Below, piece after piece: positions 53,482 to 62,067 of a DNA stretch of 64,000 nucleotides. Positions within the stretch are counted from its first letter, which is position 1, and every line of letters begins with the position of its first letter. The position numbers and the translations under genes are program-made. Origin of the DNA: Martinezella tropici (GTDB lineage: Bacteria; Pseudomonadota; Alphaproteobacteria; Rhizobiales; Rhizobiaceae); the NCBI GenBank assembly GCA_000799755.1, contig JUHI01000004.1:1-64000 (forward strand). Direction: 5' to 3'. The notes under the pieces are model-generated. The model was not told the DNA's origin. It did not search any database and saw only the letters and a list, made by a program, of their open reading frames with translations.

Positions 53482-53616
53482 GGCAGCCCGCCTTCTGTGT
53501 CGCATAGTCGGTCTATGTTCAGGGAAATTTGATCGCAGCCCCTTACCGGCCCCGGGCCGTTGCGCCATGAAGACGCCGATTTTGCGCGCCATGGACGAAG
53601 CATGAAGGAGAATTCG

Positions 53617-54291
53617 ATGACAAAGTTTGATGCGCAGCCGTCCAGCCGACTTTCCCTGAGCCGCCGGCATTTCCTCGGCGCCGTGGTCGCGGTCGGCGCG
53701 GCAGGGGTTCTGCCGGTTTCGGCCCTTGCGCAGGCCCAAGGGCAGGCACAGACACAGGCAGCTGCAGCCACCCTCAATCCCAATATCGCCCAGGCCATCG
53801 CCGATCACTTCTCGTCCATCAAGTCGATGAAGGGCGGCTTCCTGCAAATCGGGCCGCGCGGCGATCAGATGAGCGGTGCATTCTTCATTCAGCGTCCCGG
53901 CAAGATGCGCTTCAACTACGATCCGCCGTCGCGCATGCGCGTCATCTGCGACGGCAACAACGTGCAGGTCATCAACGACCAGACGCAGACAAGAAACATG
54001 TATCAGTTGTCGAAGACGCCGCTCAGCCTGCTGCTCGCCAACAAGATCGACCTCTCGGCCGACATGGTGCGCAATGTCGATTCGCAGCCGGATCTGACCA
54101 AGATCACGCTCGGCAACCGCACCGTCTTCGGCGATTCCACCATCACGATGATCTTCGATTCGAAGACCTACGACCTGCGGCAATGGACTGTGATCGATCC
54201 GCAGGGCAAGACGACCGATGTCATCATCAATAATGTGAAGACCAATGTCGCCTTCGACGACAGCGTCTTCCGCATCGACTATACGCGCTGA
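53617..54291 (+). CDS. lolA: Outer-membrane lipoprotein carrier protein LolA
   Basis: 224 residues. The start is ATG at 53617 after AAGGAG. The signal sequence contains SRRHFLGAVVAVG, a Tat motif (S-R-R-x-F-L), and ends ALAQA. The mature part has the LolA beta-barrel blocks SIKSMKGGFLQIGPRG, RPGKMRFNYDPPSRM and DGNNVQVINDQT. It carries lipoproteins across the periplasm from LolCDE. Downstream of ftsK with 135 bp between, probably a common order in rhizobia. Confidence 0.92.
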   Translation: MTKFDAQPSSRLSLSRRHFLGAVVAVGAAGVLPVSALAQAQGQAQTQAAAATLNPNIAQAIADHFSSIKSMKGGFLQIGPRGDQMSGAFFIQRPGKMRFNYDPPSRMRVICDGNNVQVINDQTQTRNMYQLSKTPLSLLLANKIDLSADMVRNVDSQPDLTKITLGNRTVFGDSTITMIFDSKTYDLRQWTVIDPQGKTTDVIINNVKTNVAFDDSVFRIDYTR

Positions 54292-54375
54292 TCGCCTCTC
54301 CACCGCGGACATAAGGTAAGCGCCGAATGGCGCTTTCTTTTCCTTGGTTCCCGGTCTAAAGCCTTAGCCTGGCTA

Positions 54376-54412
54376 GAGCGGTCAAGCGTTTCATCGAATC
54401 GCCGAACCGCTC
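54376..54412. repeat. Dispersed palindrome GAGCGGT...ACCGCTC
   Basis: Seven-base arms with GCGTTTC/GAATCGC inside pair imperfectly. It lies 17 bases before family A copy 3, so the two palindromes form a composite intergenic element. Confidence 0.65.
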
Positions 54413-54429
54413 CACGTGTCTGTTTTGAT

Positions 54430-54473
54430 GCAATTCCGGACGGAAAACCGCTGCGCACTTTTCCTGGAACTGC
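54430..54473. repeat. Dispersed hairpin family A, copy 3 (inverted)
   Basis: GCAATTCC...GGAACTGC is the reverse complement of the copies at 19615 and 21254 apart from a few positions. It lies between lolA and xthA. Confidence 0.8.
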
Positions 54474-54494
54474 TCTCAAGGGGAAGGTTTGGGC

Positions 54495-55298
54495 ATGGGA
54501 TTTTCGATTGCGACCTGGAACATCAACTCGGTGCGGCTGCGCATGCCCATCGTCGAGCAGTTCGTCATGCAGGCCCGGCCTGACGTCCTCTGCCTGCAGG
54601 AAACCAAGGTTCCGAACGAGCTTTTCCCCTATGCGCCGCTGAGGGCGCTTGGCTATGAGCACATCATCATCCATGGGCAGAAGGGCTATCATGGGGTGGC
54701 CATCGCTTCGCGTTTCCCGCTAACCGAGGATCATCGCCAGGATTATTGCAATGTCGGCGACAGCAGGCACATTTCGGCGATCTTCGAGCGTGGCGGGCGG
54801 CGCATCCGTCTGCACAATTTCTATGTACCGGCCGGCGGCGACGAGCCGGATCGGGATATCAATCCGAAGTTCGGCCACAAGCTGGATTTCATCGAGGAGA
54901 TGAAGAAGCTGCACGCCAATGCCGAGCAGAACACGTCGGCTATCCTCGTCGGCGATCTCAATATCGCGCCGCTCGAGCACGACGTCTGGTCGCACAAGCA
55001 GCTCCTGAAGATCGTCAGCCATACGCCGGTCGAGACCGACGGGCTGATCGACGTGATGAAGCGCGGCGCCTGGCTCGACCTGATGCGACAGCAGGTGCCT
55101 GAAAACGAGAAGCTCTATACATGGTGGAGCTATCGCGCCAAGGACTGGGAAGCCGCCGACCGTGGCCGTCGCCTCGACCATATCTGGTCGTCCTCCGATC
55201 TCGGCCCGCATCTGCAGCGCATCGAGATCCTGAAGGCGGCGCGCGGCTGGGATCGTCCATCCGACCACGTGCCCGTTACGGCGCATTTCGATCTCTAG
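54495..55298 (+). CDS. xthA: Exodeoxyribonuclease III
   Basis: 267-residue endonuclease/exonuclease/phosphatase-fold DNA repair enzyme. Motifs: TWNINSVR (Asn), CLQETKV (Glu), GDLNIAP (Asp/Asn), YTWWSYR, RLDHIWSS and the C-terminal SDHVPV His. Cuts abasic sites and 3' blocks. ATG at 54495 after GGAAGG. A LolA-XthA order is common in Rhizobiaceae. Confidence 0.95.
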   Translation: MGFSIATWNINSVRLRMPIVEQFVMQARPDVLCLQETKVPNELFPYAPLRALGYEHIIIHGQKGYHGVAIASRFPLTEDHRQDYCNVGDSRHISAIFERGGRRIRLHNFYVPAGGDEPDRDINPKFGHKLDFIEEMKKLHANAEQNTSAILVGDLNIAPLEHDVWSHKQLLKIVSHTPVETDGLIDVMKRGAWLDLMRQQVPENEKLYTWWSYRAKDWEAADRGRRLDHIWSSSDLGPHLQRIEILKAARGWDRPSDHVPVTAHFDL

Positions 55299-55366
55299 TG
55301 ATGGAACGGTTGATGTCTTCCGCTCGGTGATCGATCTGCATGACTGCCGTCAAACGAGGGCATCAA

Positions 55367-55888
55367 ATGCTGGATTCGATCCGCCAGCAGGTCTATCCTG
55401 CCATCATGAGTAGAGATAGAGATCCCATCCTTCGGGCAGCGCGACGGGAGGATACGGCCAACCTGTGCGCCGTTCTTCACGATACCTTCGACAACACTTG
55501 GCGACCCAACATCACGGAGGCCGCCGTGCAGGCATTTCTTCAGGAAGAAAAGCCTGCCGCCTATGTGGATATGCGCGGGCTTCTATTCTGGGTGGCCGAG
55601 GTTGCAGGTCAGGTCGTCGGCTTTGTCGATTGGGATGACGACTTCGTGCACGCGCTTCACGTGCATTCGGCGCATGCTCGGCAGGGAATCGGACGACGTC
55701 TGATGGACCATGCAGAGAAGCAGATTGCTGCTGCCGGCTTTGCCGTGGCACGACTGGAAACCGATACGTTCAATCATCCCAGTCAGGCCTTTTATGCAGC
55801 CCGAGGCTATCGCGAGGTTGACCGCTATCCGGATGAGGATTGGGAGAGCGGACTGACGACGGTCTTGCTTGTAAAGCCGCTGTCGTGA
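55367..55888 (+). CDS. GNAT-family N-acetyltransferase
   Basis: 173 residues with ATG at 55367, chosen because GAGGG precedes it by 7; ATG at 55406 or 55340 is possible. Acetyl-CoA loop HSAHARQGIGRRLMDHAEKQIAAAG (Q/R-x-x-G-x-G/A), and LETDTFNHPSQAFYAARGYREVDRY is the C-terminal GNAT part. Substrate unknown. Confidence 0.9.
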   Translation: MLDSIRQQVYPAIMSRDRDPILRAARREDTANLCAVLHDTFDNTWRPNITEAAVQAFLQEEKPAAYVDMRGLLFWVAEVAGQVVGFVDWDDDFVHALHVHSAHARQGIGRRLMDHAEKQIAAAGFAVARLETDTFNHPSQAFYAARGYREVDRYPDEDWESGLTTVLLVKPLS

Positions 55889-55907
55889 GACCGGTCGTCG
55901 GTGAAGG

Positions 55908-56363
55908 TCAGGAAAAGCGGCCGAGAAGGGCTGCCGCCTGTCTCGCCAGCGTGGCAAAGTTTTCCCGGATGCGGTTCTGGATCAGTAGGCCGGCATCGGG
56001 ATATTCTTCGATGAGGCGGTGGAAGAGGGCGCGCGTGATGCGGATCACGTCGGCTTCTTCCGCGGCGACTGCCGTATATTTGCGCTCCACCAGCGTCACC
56101 ATAGCGAGTTCAGAAAGCATGGTGCCGGCCTGGACGACCGCCTCCACCTGCTTCTGGCCGCTGGCGTCGATGGTGCTGAGCTCGAAGCTGCCCCGCGTGA
56201 TGACATAGGCGCATTCTGCGGGCGATTTCTCCCGGAACAGCGTCTGGCCGTCGTTCACATGGCGGCGATCGGCGCCGAAAGCGATCAGCCGCAGCGGCTC
56301 ATCGCCCATGCCGTGAAAGAGCGGCAGTTGCGACAGCAGTCGGATATCGTCGTTCAGCGCCAT
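55908..56363 (-). CDS. Cyclic-nucleotide-binding domain protein (no HTH)
   Basis: 151 residues: LSQLPLFHGMGDEPLRLIAFGADRRHVNDGQTLFREKSPAECAYVITRGSFEL is the CAP-family beta roll, with phosphate-binding region YTAVAAEEADVIRI. There is no DNA-binding domain. The gene lies 7 bp after a CenR-type regulator on the same strand. In Brucella the same pair is described as otpR with a cAMP-dependent kinase regulatory-subunit-like protein. So it may connect cyclic nucleotides to envelope control. Confidence 0.9.
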   Translation of the reverse strand: MALNDDIRLLSQLPLFHGMGDEPLRLIAFGADRRHVNDGQTLFREKSPAECAYVITRGSFELSTIDASGQKQVEAVVQAGTMLSELAMVTLVERKYTAVAAEEADVIRITRALFHRLIEEYPDAGLLIQNRIRENFATLARQAAALLGRFS

Positions 56364-56370
56364 CGATCGC

Positions 56371-57054
56371 CTACGGGATGATCTTGTAGCCGCCGTTTTC
56401 CGTCACCAGGATTTCGGCGTTGGAGGGATCGCGCTCGATCTTCTGGCGAAGGCGGTAGACATGGGTTTCGAGCGTGTGGGTGGTCACGCCGGAATTGTAG
56501 CCCCAGACCTCTTCCAGCAGGATATCGCGGGTGACGACCTTCTGATCGGCGCGATAGAGATAGCGGATGATGGCCGCTTCCTTTTCCGTCAGGCGGATCT
56601 TCTGGCCGTCATCGGTGGTGAGCAGCTTCTGGCTCGGCTTGAAGAGGTAGCGGCCGACGGTGAAGGTCGCATCTTCGCTCTGCTCGTGCTGGCGCAGCTG
56701 CGCGCGGATGCGGGCGAGCAGGACGGCGAAGCGGAAGGGCTTCGTCACATAGTCGTTGGCGCCGGCTTCCAGGCCGAGAATAGTGTCGGAGTCCGTGTCG
56801 TGACCCGTCAGCATGATGATCGGCGATTTGAAACCGTTCTTGCGCAGCAGCTTGACGGCTTCGCGGCCGTCCATGTCTGGCAGGCCGACATCCATGATCA
56901 GGAGATCGACGGGCACGGTGCGCGCCGTCTGCACGCCCTTTCCAGCGGTCGCCTCCTGCAGGACATTGAATTCCTCATAGAGCGATAATTGCTCGACCAA
57001 CATCTCGCGCAGGTCGTTGTCATCGTCCACCAGGAGAATGGTGCGTGCGGTCAT
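56371..57054 (-). CDS. cenR: OmpR-family response regulator, CenR/OtpR-like
   Basis: 227 residues. Receiver: LLVDDDNDLREMLVEQLSLYEEF, LLIMDVGLPDMDGREAVKLL (phospho-Asp), YVTKPFRFAVLLARIRAQLR. DNA-binding C-terminus: VTTHTLETHVYRLRQKIERDP, then ILVTENGGYKIIP. These strings are close to Caulobacter CenR and Brucella OtpR, essential regulators of envelope integrity. ATG at 57054. No kinase is adjacent, as in Caulobacter. Symbol assigned from memory of the family, moderate certainty. Confidence 0.85.
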   Translation of the reverse strand: MTARTILLVDDDNDLREMLVEQLSLYEEFNVLQEATAGKGVQTARTVPVDLLIMDVGLPDMDGREAVKLLRKNGFKSPIIMLTGHDTDSDTILGLEAGANDYVTKPFRFAVLLARIRAQLRQHEQSEDATFTVGRYLFKPSQKLLTTDDGQKIRLTEKEAAIIRYLYRADQKVVTRDILLEEVWGYNSGVTTHTLETHVYRLRQKIERDPSNAEILVTENGGYKIIP

Positions 57055-57202
57055 GCCGTTCGGGTCCTCGTTCTATTCCCTCCTAAGTCCTACGCCAAAT
57101 TGCATTTTTAGCAAGTCGCGACGCGGCTCAGGCTTGGTCGTTTGGATGAAACTGCTATGATTTCAAATGAAATCACGCGCAAAGCAAAAACATGTGAGGA
57201 AA

Positions 57203-57751
57203 ATGCAAAAGACAAGGGCGGGGGCCAGACGCAGCGCATCGACGATCGTCGTGCGTGCTGCGCCGGGCAGAAAGACGCGGGCGCTGGTGCAGGTGGGAGG
57301 CCTCACCGTGCCGGCCGCGATCGGCAGATCCGGACGCAGCATCCTGAAGCGGGAAGGGGACGGCGCAACACCGATTGCCGAGATGAAGCTGCTCTATGGT
57401 TTCACGCGTGGCGATCGCCTGCGCTCCCTGAAGACGGCTCTGCCGATGCGGCGTATTCGCGAGGATATGCTCTGGTGCGATGAGCCCGGCGATCCCAATT
57501 ACAACAGGCTGGTGAAGGCTCCGTTCCAGCCCAGTCATGAGGAATTGCTGCGGGGCGACGGCCTCTACGATGTCTGCCTGGTGCTGGATTGGAATGTGAG
57601 GTCGCGCCGGCGTCATCGCGGCTCGGCGATCTTCTTTCATCTGATCCGGCCGGGATATGAGCCGACTGCCGGATGCGTCGCGGTCAGCCTTCCCGACATG
57701 CGCCGCATCCTGCCGCTGTTGCGCAAGGGGACCGCCATTCGGGTTGTCTGA
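57203..57751 (+). CDS. L,D-transpeptidase catalytic (YkuD) domain protein
   Basis: 182 residues, ATG at 57203 (GAGG close before); ATG at 57167 lacks a ribosome site. The YkuD active site H-x11-C reads FFHLIRPGYEPTAGCVAVS with the Cys at position 164 or so. No signal peptide is apparent, though the N-terminus is very basic. It may crosslink or trim peptidoglycan after export. Divergent from cenR, itself an envelope regulator, so co-regulation is possible. Confidence 0.88.
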   Translation: MQKTRAGARRSASTIVVRAAPGRKTRALVQVGGLTVPAAIGRSGRSILKREGDGATPIAEMKLLYGFTRGDRLRSLKTALPMRRIREDMLWCDEPGDPNYNRLVKAPFQPSHEELLRGDGLYDVCLVLDWNVRSRRRHRGSAIFFHLIRPGYEPTAGCVAVSLPDMRRILPLLRKGTAIRVV

Positions 57752-57896
57752 TCGGGTCATCGGGGTTAAAGTCGCGGCATTCTCCACTATATAGGTTTTC
57801 GACCGGCGCGCCCGCGCGGGCCAGGCCGCGACCTTTTCTTTCCGAATTTAAATCACGCCTTCACTCCACCCATTTCTCATCCTTTGGAGACTTATC

Positions 57897-58727
57897 GTGA
57901 CCACGCAACCGACAATCACGTTCAATGACGGCAACTCCATTCCGCAGGTCGGCCTCGGCGTCTGGCAAACCCCGGAAAACGTCGCGCCTATGGCTGTCAG
58001 TACGGCTTTGAAGGCCGGCTATCGCCATGTCGATACCGCCGCCATCTATGCCAACGAGGACGGCGTCGGCGAGGGCATGCGCCAGTCCGGCGTCGCCCGC
58101 AAGGACATCTATCTGACCACGAAGCTCTGGAATGAGGCGCAGGGCTTCGATTCCACGCTGAGGGCCTTTGACGAAAGCCTCAAGCGCCTCGGCACCGATT
58201 ATATCGATCTCTATCTGATCCACTGGCCGTCGCCGCACCGCAACCGCTATCTCGACACGTGGAAAGCCTTCGTGCGGATCAAGGAAGAAGGCCGTGCCCG
58301 TTCGATCGGCGTTTCCAACTTTGCCGAGGCGCATCTCGAGCGCATCATCGGCGAAACCGGCGTGACGCCCGTACTCAACCAGATCGAGCTGCATCCGACC
58401 TTCCAGCAGAAGGAACTGCGCGCGGTTCACGACAAGCTGGGCATCAAGACCGAATCCTGGAGCCCGCTCGGCCAGGGCAAGCTTCTCGCCAATGCTGTTA
58501 TCGGCAAGGTCGCCGCCAAGCACGGCCGCACGCCGGCGCAGGTCATCATCCGCTGGCATATCGACAATGGCCTGATCGTCATCCCGAAATCGGTGACGCC
58601 GAGCCGTATCGAGGAAAACCTCAGGGTTTTCGACTTCAAGCTCGATGCCGACGATCTGGCTGAGATGGCCAAGCTCGATTCGGCCGGTGGCCGCATCGGC
58701 CCCGATCCGCTGAAGGCCAGCTTCTGA
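57897..58727 (+). CDS. Aldo/keto reductase (2,5-diketo-D-gluconate reductase-like)
   Basis: 276-residue TIM-barrel NADPH enzyme. Motifs: VGLGVWQTP, RHVDTAAIYANEDGVG (Asp and Tyr of the catalytic tetrad), TTKLWNE (Lys), DLYLIHWPSPH (His), and the cofactor-binding RWHIDNGLIVIPKSVTPSRIEEN. GTG at 57897 follows GGAGACTTATC. DkgA-type enzymes reduce methylglyoxal, other aldehydes and ketogluconates. A strong terminator follows. Confidence 0.94.
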   Translation: MTTQPTITFNDGNSIPQVGLGVWQTPENVAPMAVSTALKAGYRHVDTAAIYANEDGVGEGMRQSGVARKDIYLTTKLWNEAQGFDSTLRAFDESLKRLGTDYIDLYLIHWPSPHRNRYLDTWKAFVRIKEEGRARSIGVSNFAEAHLERIIGETGVTPVLNQIELHPTFQQKELRAVHDKLGIKTESWSPLGQGKLLANAVIGKVAAKHGRTPAQVIIRWHIDNGLIVIPKSVTPSRIEENLRVFDFKLDADDLAEMAKLDSAGGRIGPDPLKASF

Positions 58728-58757
58728 CCGGCGGGTTGCCGATCACATAAACAGAGA

Positions 58758-58787
58758 GGCCCGGAGCGAAAGCTCCGGGCCTTTTTG
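58758..58787 (+). terminator. Strong Rho-independent terminator after aldo/keto reductase
   Basis: GGCCCGGAGC-GAAA-GCTCCGGGCC-TTTTT is a perfect 10 bp stem with a GAAA tetraloop. The convergent gene on the minus strand ends 24 bp further right. Confidence 0.93.
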
Positions 58788-58810
58788 TGTCGATGCGGTG
58801 TCGACTGCGT

Positions 58811-59437
58811 TCAGATCTGAACCCAGGCGGGCGCCACCGAGGGGCCTTTGCCGAGGAAGAAGCCGAAATGAATGTTCATCTCGCCGATGGGCTCGATGAA
58901 GCGGGCGTTGGCAAGCGGACCGGCATCGACCGGCTCGAAGCCGGCGGATGCGGCGAGACGGGAAACGGCATCCTTGGCCCTTTCGTCGTCGCTCGCAATG
59001 AAAACCTGCAGCGCCTTGCCCTTGCGCGCCTCGACCGGCAGCAACTGCGCGAAGATGGTGTTGAAGGCCTTCACCACCTTTGCCCCCGGCGCTAGAGCCT
59101 GGATCTCCTCGGCCGCCGAAGTCGAGTGCCCGACGACGAGGCCACGGAAGTCCGGCGTGACCGGATTGCTGATGTCGACAAGAACCTTGCCTTTGAGGTC
59201 GCCGGCTTCCTTCAGCACGTCGGCCACTGCTCCATAGGGCAGAGCCAGGATCACGATATCCGCAAGCTTGACGGCGGCGGCTACGCCTCCTGCTTCCACG
59301 TTCGCTCCCAATTCCGCGGCGAGGGCCGCAGCCTTTGCGGGATCATGATGACCAATCACCACGTCAGAGCCTGCTTCTGCCAGCATTCGCGCCAGGCCCG
59401 CACCCATATTTCCGGTGCCAATCACAGCAATCGTCAT
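58811..59437 (-). CDS. NADPH-dependent F420-reductase-like oxidoreductase
   Basis: 208 residues. Rossmann start MTIAVIGTGNMGAGLARMLAEAGSDVVIGHHD, then DIVILALPYGAV, and AFNTIFAQLLP, as in the NADP oxidoreductase/NADPH:F420 family. Rhizobia lack F420, so another acceptor or keto compound is probable. Divergent from a LysR gene across 99 bp with a palindrome, so the regulator likely controls it. Confidence 0.88.
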   Translation of the reverse strand: MTIAVIGTGNMGAGLARMLAEAGSDVVIGHHDPAKAAALAAELGANVEAGGVAAAVKLADIVILALPYGAVADVLKEAGDLKGKVLVDISNPVTPDFRGLVVGHSTSAAEEIQALAPGAKVVKAFNTIFAQLLPVEARKGKALQVFIASDDERAKDAVSRLAASAGFEPVDAGPLANARFIEPIGEMNIHFGFFLGKGPSVAPAWVQI

Positions 59438-59476
59438 GTCCGTTCACTCCTTGTTGCGGATGAGGAATAGATACGA

Positions 59477-59496
59477 TTATCCTGATATCGGGATAA
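59477..59496. promoter_or_regulatory. Near-perfect 20 bp palindrome, candidate LysR box
   Basis: TTATCCTGATATCGGGATAA has complementary ends with one mismatch pair (TTATCCTGAT against TTATCCCGAT). It lies midway between the divergent start codons at 59437 and 59537, as in LysR-controlled pairs. Confidence 0.55.
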
Positions 59497-59536
59497 ATGG
59501 GCTCATAAGATCAACACTGGAAATGGATTGTTTCTA

Positions 59537-60433
59537 ATGGATCGCTTGTCGAGCATGAGCATCTTCGTCAAAGCCGTCGAGTTCGGCTCGTTCAGTGCGG
59601 CCGCCGATGCGCTGAACATGTCACCCCAGCTGGTGGGCAAGCATGTGCAGTTCCTCGAGCAGCACCTCGGCATCCGGCTTCTCAACCGCACCACGCGCAG
59701 GCAGCATCTCACGGAAGTCGGAAGCCAGTTCTACGAGCGCTGCCGCAACATTCTGGCCGAGGTCGAATCCGCCGAGGCATTGGCGGCGGAAACGCGCGCG
59801 GTCCCCCGCGGAAAGCTGAAGGTCAACGCTCCCGTCTCCTTCGGAATTCATGCGCTCACGCCGAAGCTTTCAAAGTATCTCGGCGCTCATCCGGAGGTTT
59901 CGATAGAGCTGTCGCTTTCGAACCGCTTGGTCGATTTGATCGATGAAGGCTACGACGCGGTCTTTCGCGTCGGCGAACTTGTCGACAGCGGCCTGATTGC
60001 CCGGCGCCTGGACCCCTACCGACTGGTGATCTGCGCAGCGCCAAGCTATCTTCGCTCCCGTGGCCTGCCTTCGAAGCCGGATGATCTCAAGGGGCATGAC
60101 TGCCTCATCTTCTCGCATACCATGTTGCGGAGATATTGGGACTTCGAGGGGCCGGAGGGAAGCGTGAATATTCCCATTTCCGGCCGGCTGATGATCGACA
60201 GCGGCGAGGCACTGCTGCAGGCGGCGCTTGCCGGGCTCGGCATCATCCTGCAGCCGTACGAACTCGTTAGATCCGGTCTCGAAACCGGATCGCTGGTTTC
60301 CATCCTGCCCGAATACAGAGTGCCGGTGCGCTCGCTTCACATCCTCCACGCGCCCGATCGGCGCATCACGCCGAAGCTCCGGAGTTTCCTCGATTTCGTT
60401 TCATCCGAATTCGGCGGCCGTGGATCTGCCTGA
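59537..60433 (+). CDS. LysR-family regulator next to F420-reductase-like gene
   Basis: 298 residues. HTH: MSIFVKAVEFGSFSAAADALNMSPQLVGKHVQFLEQHLGIRLLNRTTRRQHLTE; effector domain contains SFGIHALTPKLSKYL and GYDAVFRVGEL. Belongs to the DsdC/CrgA-like group with a typical IxxHTMxxRYWDF region. ATG at 59537; GTT-free start. Converges with the DHA2 exporter; a stem-loop lies between. Confidence 0.92.
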   Translation: MDRLSSMSIFVKAVEFGSFSAAADALNMSPQLVGKHVQFLEQHLGIRLLNRTTRRQHLTEVGSQFYERCRNILAEVESAEALAAETRAVPRGKLKVNAPVSFGIHALTPKLSKYLGAHPEVSIELSLSNRLVDLIDEGYDAVFRVGELVDSGLIARRLDPYRLVICAAPSYLRSRGLPSKPDDLKGHDCLIFSHTMLRRYWDFEGPEGSVNIPISGRLMIDSGEALLQAALAGLGIILQPYELVRSGLETGSLVSILPEYRVPVRSLHILHAPDRRITPKLRSFLDFVSSEFGGRGSA

Positions 60434-60435
60434 GG

Positions 60436-60462
60436 GGATGGCGGACCCGTCGGCCGCCATCC
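60436..60462. terminator. Stem-loop between convergent LysR and MFS genes
   Basis: GGATGGCGG/CCGCCATCC is a perfect 9 bp stem with a 9-base loop, located 3 bp after the lysR stop and 17 bp before the MFS stop. It lacks a U-tract. Confidence 0.55.
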
Positions 60463-60478
60463 TGTGTCTGTTCGGGTC

Positions 60479-61930
60479 TCATGGTGTCTCCTCCGATAGG
60501 ACGGTGCGCTTTGCAAAGGCTTGGCCCGTCAATGCGACGGCGAGCGTTGCGACGATCAGAAGGGCGCCCACGACGTAGGTGATCTGCATTCCGGTTCCGA
60601 CGGCTTCAGGGCGCGCCGTTATCATGTCGGTCGTCCCCGATGCGAGCGCAAAGATCGCGCCCATGACGGATGCACCGGTGACCAGGCCGAGATTTCGCGA
60701 CAGGCTCAACATGCCGGAAATCACGCCGCGCTGCTCCGCGCGAATACCCTTCATGATCGAGGTGTTGTTGGACGCCTGGAACAGAGCGTAATTCGCCGTG
60801 GTGATGACGAGCGGTCCGATATAGCCGGCGGCGCCGAACCTCCCCTGCAACGCCGCTATCAGCGACAGGCCGACGATCATGCCGACAAGACCTACCATGC
60901 TCATGCGATGTGCGCCGAATCGATCGACGATGTGGCCGGCCGGCACGCCGGTCAGCGCCGACACCAGCGGGCCAGCGGACATGATGGCGCCAACATGGGC
61001 GGCATCGAAACCAAGGGCGAGAGAAAGATAGAACGGGCCGACCACCAGCGTCGCCATGATCACCGTGGAAACGAGGGTGCTCATGGCAAGGCCCATGCTG
61101 AGCTTGCGATTGCGGAACATCGAAAGGTGCAGCAGCGGCGACTTCACCTTCGTCTCGGCGAATACAAACAGGGCAATGCCGAAGGCCGCCGCCAGCAGCA
61201 GGCCGATATTCACCACGCCGAAGCTTCCATGTCCCATGGTCATCGCCAGCGCATAGGCGGCCAGCGTCAGGGCCAGCAGCAGAGTGCCGATCCCATCCAG
61301 GCGGCCCCGGGCTGCGTTCCGATCCTGACGATCCGCCGGCAGGAAGCGAGCGGCGAGCAGGAAATTCACGATCCCAAGGGGAACGTTGACCAGGAAAATG
61401 GTTTCCCAGCCGAGGCTGGCGATCAGGATGCCCCCGAGCGATGGTCCGAGGGTGGTGCCGATCGCGGACATGGTGCCCAGCAGGCCCATGGCGCTGCCGG
61501 TCCTTTCCTTCGGCACGGCTTCGCCAACCATGGCGACGGTCAGCGCCATCATCATGGCGGCACCAAGGCCCTGCAGGGCTCTGGCGGCAATCAGCAGCGG
61601 CAGCGTCGGCGCTAAGCCGCAGAACAGCGAGGCGAGGGTAAAGAGGGCTATTCCGGTCAGCAGCAGGCGACGCCGGCCAAAAATATCGCCCAGCCGACCG
61701 ACGCTGACGATCAGCGTGGTGATGGAAAGCAGATAGGCAAGCACGATCCATTGCACCTGCTGGAAGGAGGCGCCGAAGGCTTGCGCAAGCGTCGGCAGAC
61801 CGACATTGGCGATGCTGGTGTCGAGCGACGGCATCAGCATCGATAGTGAGAGGCTGGCGAGCGCCCAGCGCGCGGAGGTGGCTGTCTGCATGTGCGCGGC
61901 TTCGCCGGGCTTTTCAGGGATTGGTTTCAA
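60479..61930 (-). CDS. DHA2-family MFS exporter (EmrB/QacA-like)
   Basis: 483 residues with 14 membrane helices. Blocks: SLSMLMPSLDTSIANVGLPTLAQAFG (motif D1), VSVGRLGDIFGRRRLLLTGIALFTL (motif A), LQGLGAAMMMALTVAMVGEAVP and GTTLGPSLGGILI (motif C, the antiporter motif). A TTG start at 61930 is preferred because GGAG lies 6 bases before it; ATG at 61891 lacks a site. Divergent from a LysR gene. Probably exports drugs or toxic metabolites. Confidence 0.9.
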   Translation of the reverse strand: MKPIPEKPGEAAHMQTATSARWALASLSLSMLMPSLDTSIANVGLPTLAQAFGASFQQVQWIVLAYLLSITTLIVSVGRLGDIFGRRRLLLTGIALFTLASLFCGLAPTLPLLIAARALQGLGAAMMMALTVAMVGEAVPKERTGSAMGLLGTMSAIGTTLGPSLGGILIASLGWETIFLVNVPLGIVNFLLAARFLPADRQDRNAARGRLDGIGTLLLALTLAAYALAMTMGHGSFGVVNIGLLLAAAFGIALFVFAETKVKSPLLHLSMFRNRKLSMGLAMSTLVSTVIMATLVVGPFYLSLALGFDAAHVGAIMSAGPLVSALTGVPAGHIVDRFGAHRMSMVGLVGMIVGLSLIAALQGRFGAAGYIGPLVITTANYALFQASNNTSIMKGIRAEQRGVISGMLSLSRNLGLVTGASVMGAIFALASGTTDMITARPEAVGTGMQITYVVGALLIVATLAVALTGQAFAKRTVLSEETP

Positions 61931-62009
61931 TATGAGCTCCGATTCTGACAAGATCTGAAAATCCCGCAGACGCTAGCGGTTTGGCAGATGTGGCGGAACG
62001 CGCAGCATT

Positions 62010-62025
62010 TGCACTTCATTCGTGC
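62010..62025. promoter_or_regulatory. Inverted repeat TGCAC-N7-GTGC in divergent promoter
   Basis: TGCAC (62010-62014) and GTGC (62022-62025) form a dyad in the 137 bp between exporter and LysR genes. The same architecture and nearly the same sequence as the NtrC site at 48599. It may be a LysR T-N11-A box or an NtrC site. Confidence 0.4.
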
Positions 62026-62067
62026 GTTTGACGCCATATATCGGCAAAACCATGCTATGATCGCATC

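Noticed and set aside
53482..53616. Small gene between ftsK and lolA
   Set aside because: No frame with a ribosome site; the region is best read as lolA promoter/leader.
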